From positions 1,426,001 to 1,490,000 of the forward strand of contig NZ_FSRL01000001.1 of assembly GCF_900142295.1 (NCBI RefSeq): a stretch of 64,000 bases of DNA, read 5' to 3'. Shown here in pieces: positions 63,247-64,000 of the stretch (positions are counted from its first letter, which is position 1; the number at the start of each line of letters is the position of its first letter). Below the pieces are notes generated by a model. That model worked only from the letters and a program-made list of their open reading frames with translations, did not search any database and had not been told where the DNA came from. Source of the stretch: Vannielia litorea (GTDB taxonomy: Bacteria > Pseudomonadota > Alphaproteobacteria > Rhodobacterales > Rhodobacteraceae). Both the position numbers and the translations under genes were made by a program.

Positions 63247-64000
63247 GTGCCGAACGACGCTCGCCATATCGCCGCGCTCCTTGTCGCCGCCGGGCGCGGA
63301 ACCCGCGCAGGCGGGGCGATTCCGAAACAATACCAGAGCCTTGGTGGCGTGCCGTTACTGGCGCGCACGGTGGGTGTTTTCTGCGAGCATGAAAAAGTGG
63401 CAAGCGTGACGGTGGTGATCGGCGCGGAAGATGGCGACCTGGCCGATGCGGCGCTGCCCGAAGGGGTGGCGCGGGTGGTCGGGGGCGAGAGCCGGGCCGG
63501 GTCGGTGGCGGCGGGGCTGGCCGCGCTGCCCGAGGCGGCGACCCATGTGCTGATCCACGACGGCGCCCGGCCACTGGTGTCGAAAGCGCTGATTTCACAG
63601 GTGATTCTCGCCCTCGAAAAAGCCGATGGCGCGGCCCCCGCCCTGGCCGTGACCGATGCGCTCTGGCGGGCCGAGGAGGCGCGGGTGACGGCGGTGCAGC
63701 CGCGCGACGGGCTCTGGCGGGCGCAGACGCCGCAGGGCTTTGCGCTGGAGGCAATCCGGGCGGCGCATGACGGGTTCGCAGGCGCGGCGGCGGATGACGT
63801 GGAGGTCGCGTTGGCGGCGGGGATCGAGGTGAGGCTGGTGCCCGGCGAGGAACGGAACCTGAAGGTCACCCACCCCGAGGACTTTGACCGCGCCGAACGT
63901 ATCTTGAAGGAAGATCAGATGGATATCCGGGTTGGAAACGGGTTCGACGTGCATCGGTTCGGGCCGGGCGACCACGTGGTGCTCTGCGGGGTGACAGTGC
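63247..64000 (+). CDS. ispDF: Bifunctional IspD/IspF isoprenoid enzyme (3' end outside window)
   Basis: A GTG at 63247 (the next in-frame codons upstream contain a TAG) opens a frame that runs off the right edge after 251 codons. Residues 1-~225 are IspD ([41 protein letters not shown]), the cytidylyltransferase of the MEP pathway. Without a stop it continues into [20 protein letters not shown], the start of IspF (cyclodiphosphate synthase) with its metal-binding Asp-x-His. Fusion of the two is usual in alphaproteobacteria. Divergent from dusB. Confidence 0.95.
   Translation, partial: MPNDARHIAALLVAAGRGTRAGGAIPKQYQSLGGVPLLARTVGVFCEHEKVASVTVVIGAEDGDLADAALPEGVARVVGGESRAGSVAAGLAALPEAATHVLIHDGARPLVSKALISQVILALEKADGAAPALAVTDALWRAEEARVTAVQPRDGLWRAQTPQGFALEAIRAAHDGFAGAAADDVEVALAAGIEVRLVPGEERNLKVTHPEDFDRAERILKEDQMDIRVGNGFDVHRFGPGDHVVLCGVTV

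Overview
The window looks like chromosomal DNA from a marine-type Rhodobacteraceae (Roseobacter-group) alphaproteobacterium. GC content is high and genes are densely packed with ATGA/GTGA stop-start overlaps. The block ispDF / dusB-ntrB-ntrC-ntrY-ntrX / trkA-trkH / hfq-hflX is the arrangement known from Rhodobacter relatives. NtrC lacks the sigma-54 contact loop, as in that family, and HemB has the non-zinc alphaproteobacterial metal site. The taxonomic call is inference; no rRNA gene is present.

Layout. 1-4.3 kb: the 3' part of a giant secreted RTX protein ending in a Hint domain. 4.3-14.6 kb (minus strand): a Liv-type branched-chain amino acid/amide ABC transporter (livK, livG, livF, livH, livM) with four small exported cysteine-containing proteins packed between livF and livH, followed by a GcvT-type FAD demethylating dehydrogenase and a MobA-like nucleotidyltransferase. 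14.8-18.4 kb: a PQQ-type soluble sugar dehydrogenase and an NMT1/SsuA-type ABC transporter. 18.8-19.5 kb: a LuxR-type solo regulator. 19.9-21.8 kb: rpsB-tsf. 22.0-23.1 kb: a PAAR-domain effector with a papain-like toxin domain and an Imm35/YrhB-like immunity gene. 23.2-25.8 kb: pseudouridine catabolism (psuK-psuG) and a DUF502 membrane protein. 26-31.4 kb: a small exported peptide, a patatin phospholipase, 3-hydroxybutyrate dehydrogenase, a probable small RNA, a YejA-like peptide-binding protein and an XRE-cupin regulator. 31.5-48.9 kb: mostly housekeeping and metabolism (acyl-CoA synthetase, DsbA-like, MFS pump, mfd, hemB, SYLF lipoprotein, DEAD-box helicase, HIBADH-like dehydrogenase, penicillin-acylase family enzyme, hflX, hfq). 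49-64 kb: trkH-trkA and ntrX-ntrY-ntrC-ntrB-dusB on the minus strand, with a foreign-looking module inserted between trkA and ntrX (an exported CHAT protease, an exported helical partner and a CHAP lipoprotein), and the start of ispDF at the right edge.

Main points for follow-up. (1) The exported CHAT protease/helical-repeat pair, in the opposite orientation inside an otherwise conserved block. (2) The four-gene exported Cys-protein cassette translationally coupled inside a liv operon. (3) The orphan PAAR-toxin/immunity pair. (4) A candidate approximately 105-nt sRNA with a near-perfect terminator. (5) A LuxR solo with altered ligand-contact positions and a 17-bp dyad upstream. All functional statements rest on reading motifs by eye; no database search was run.
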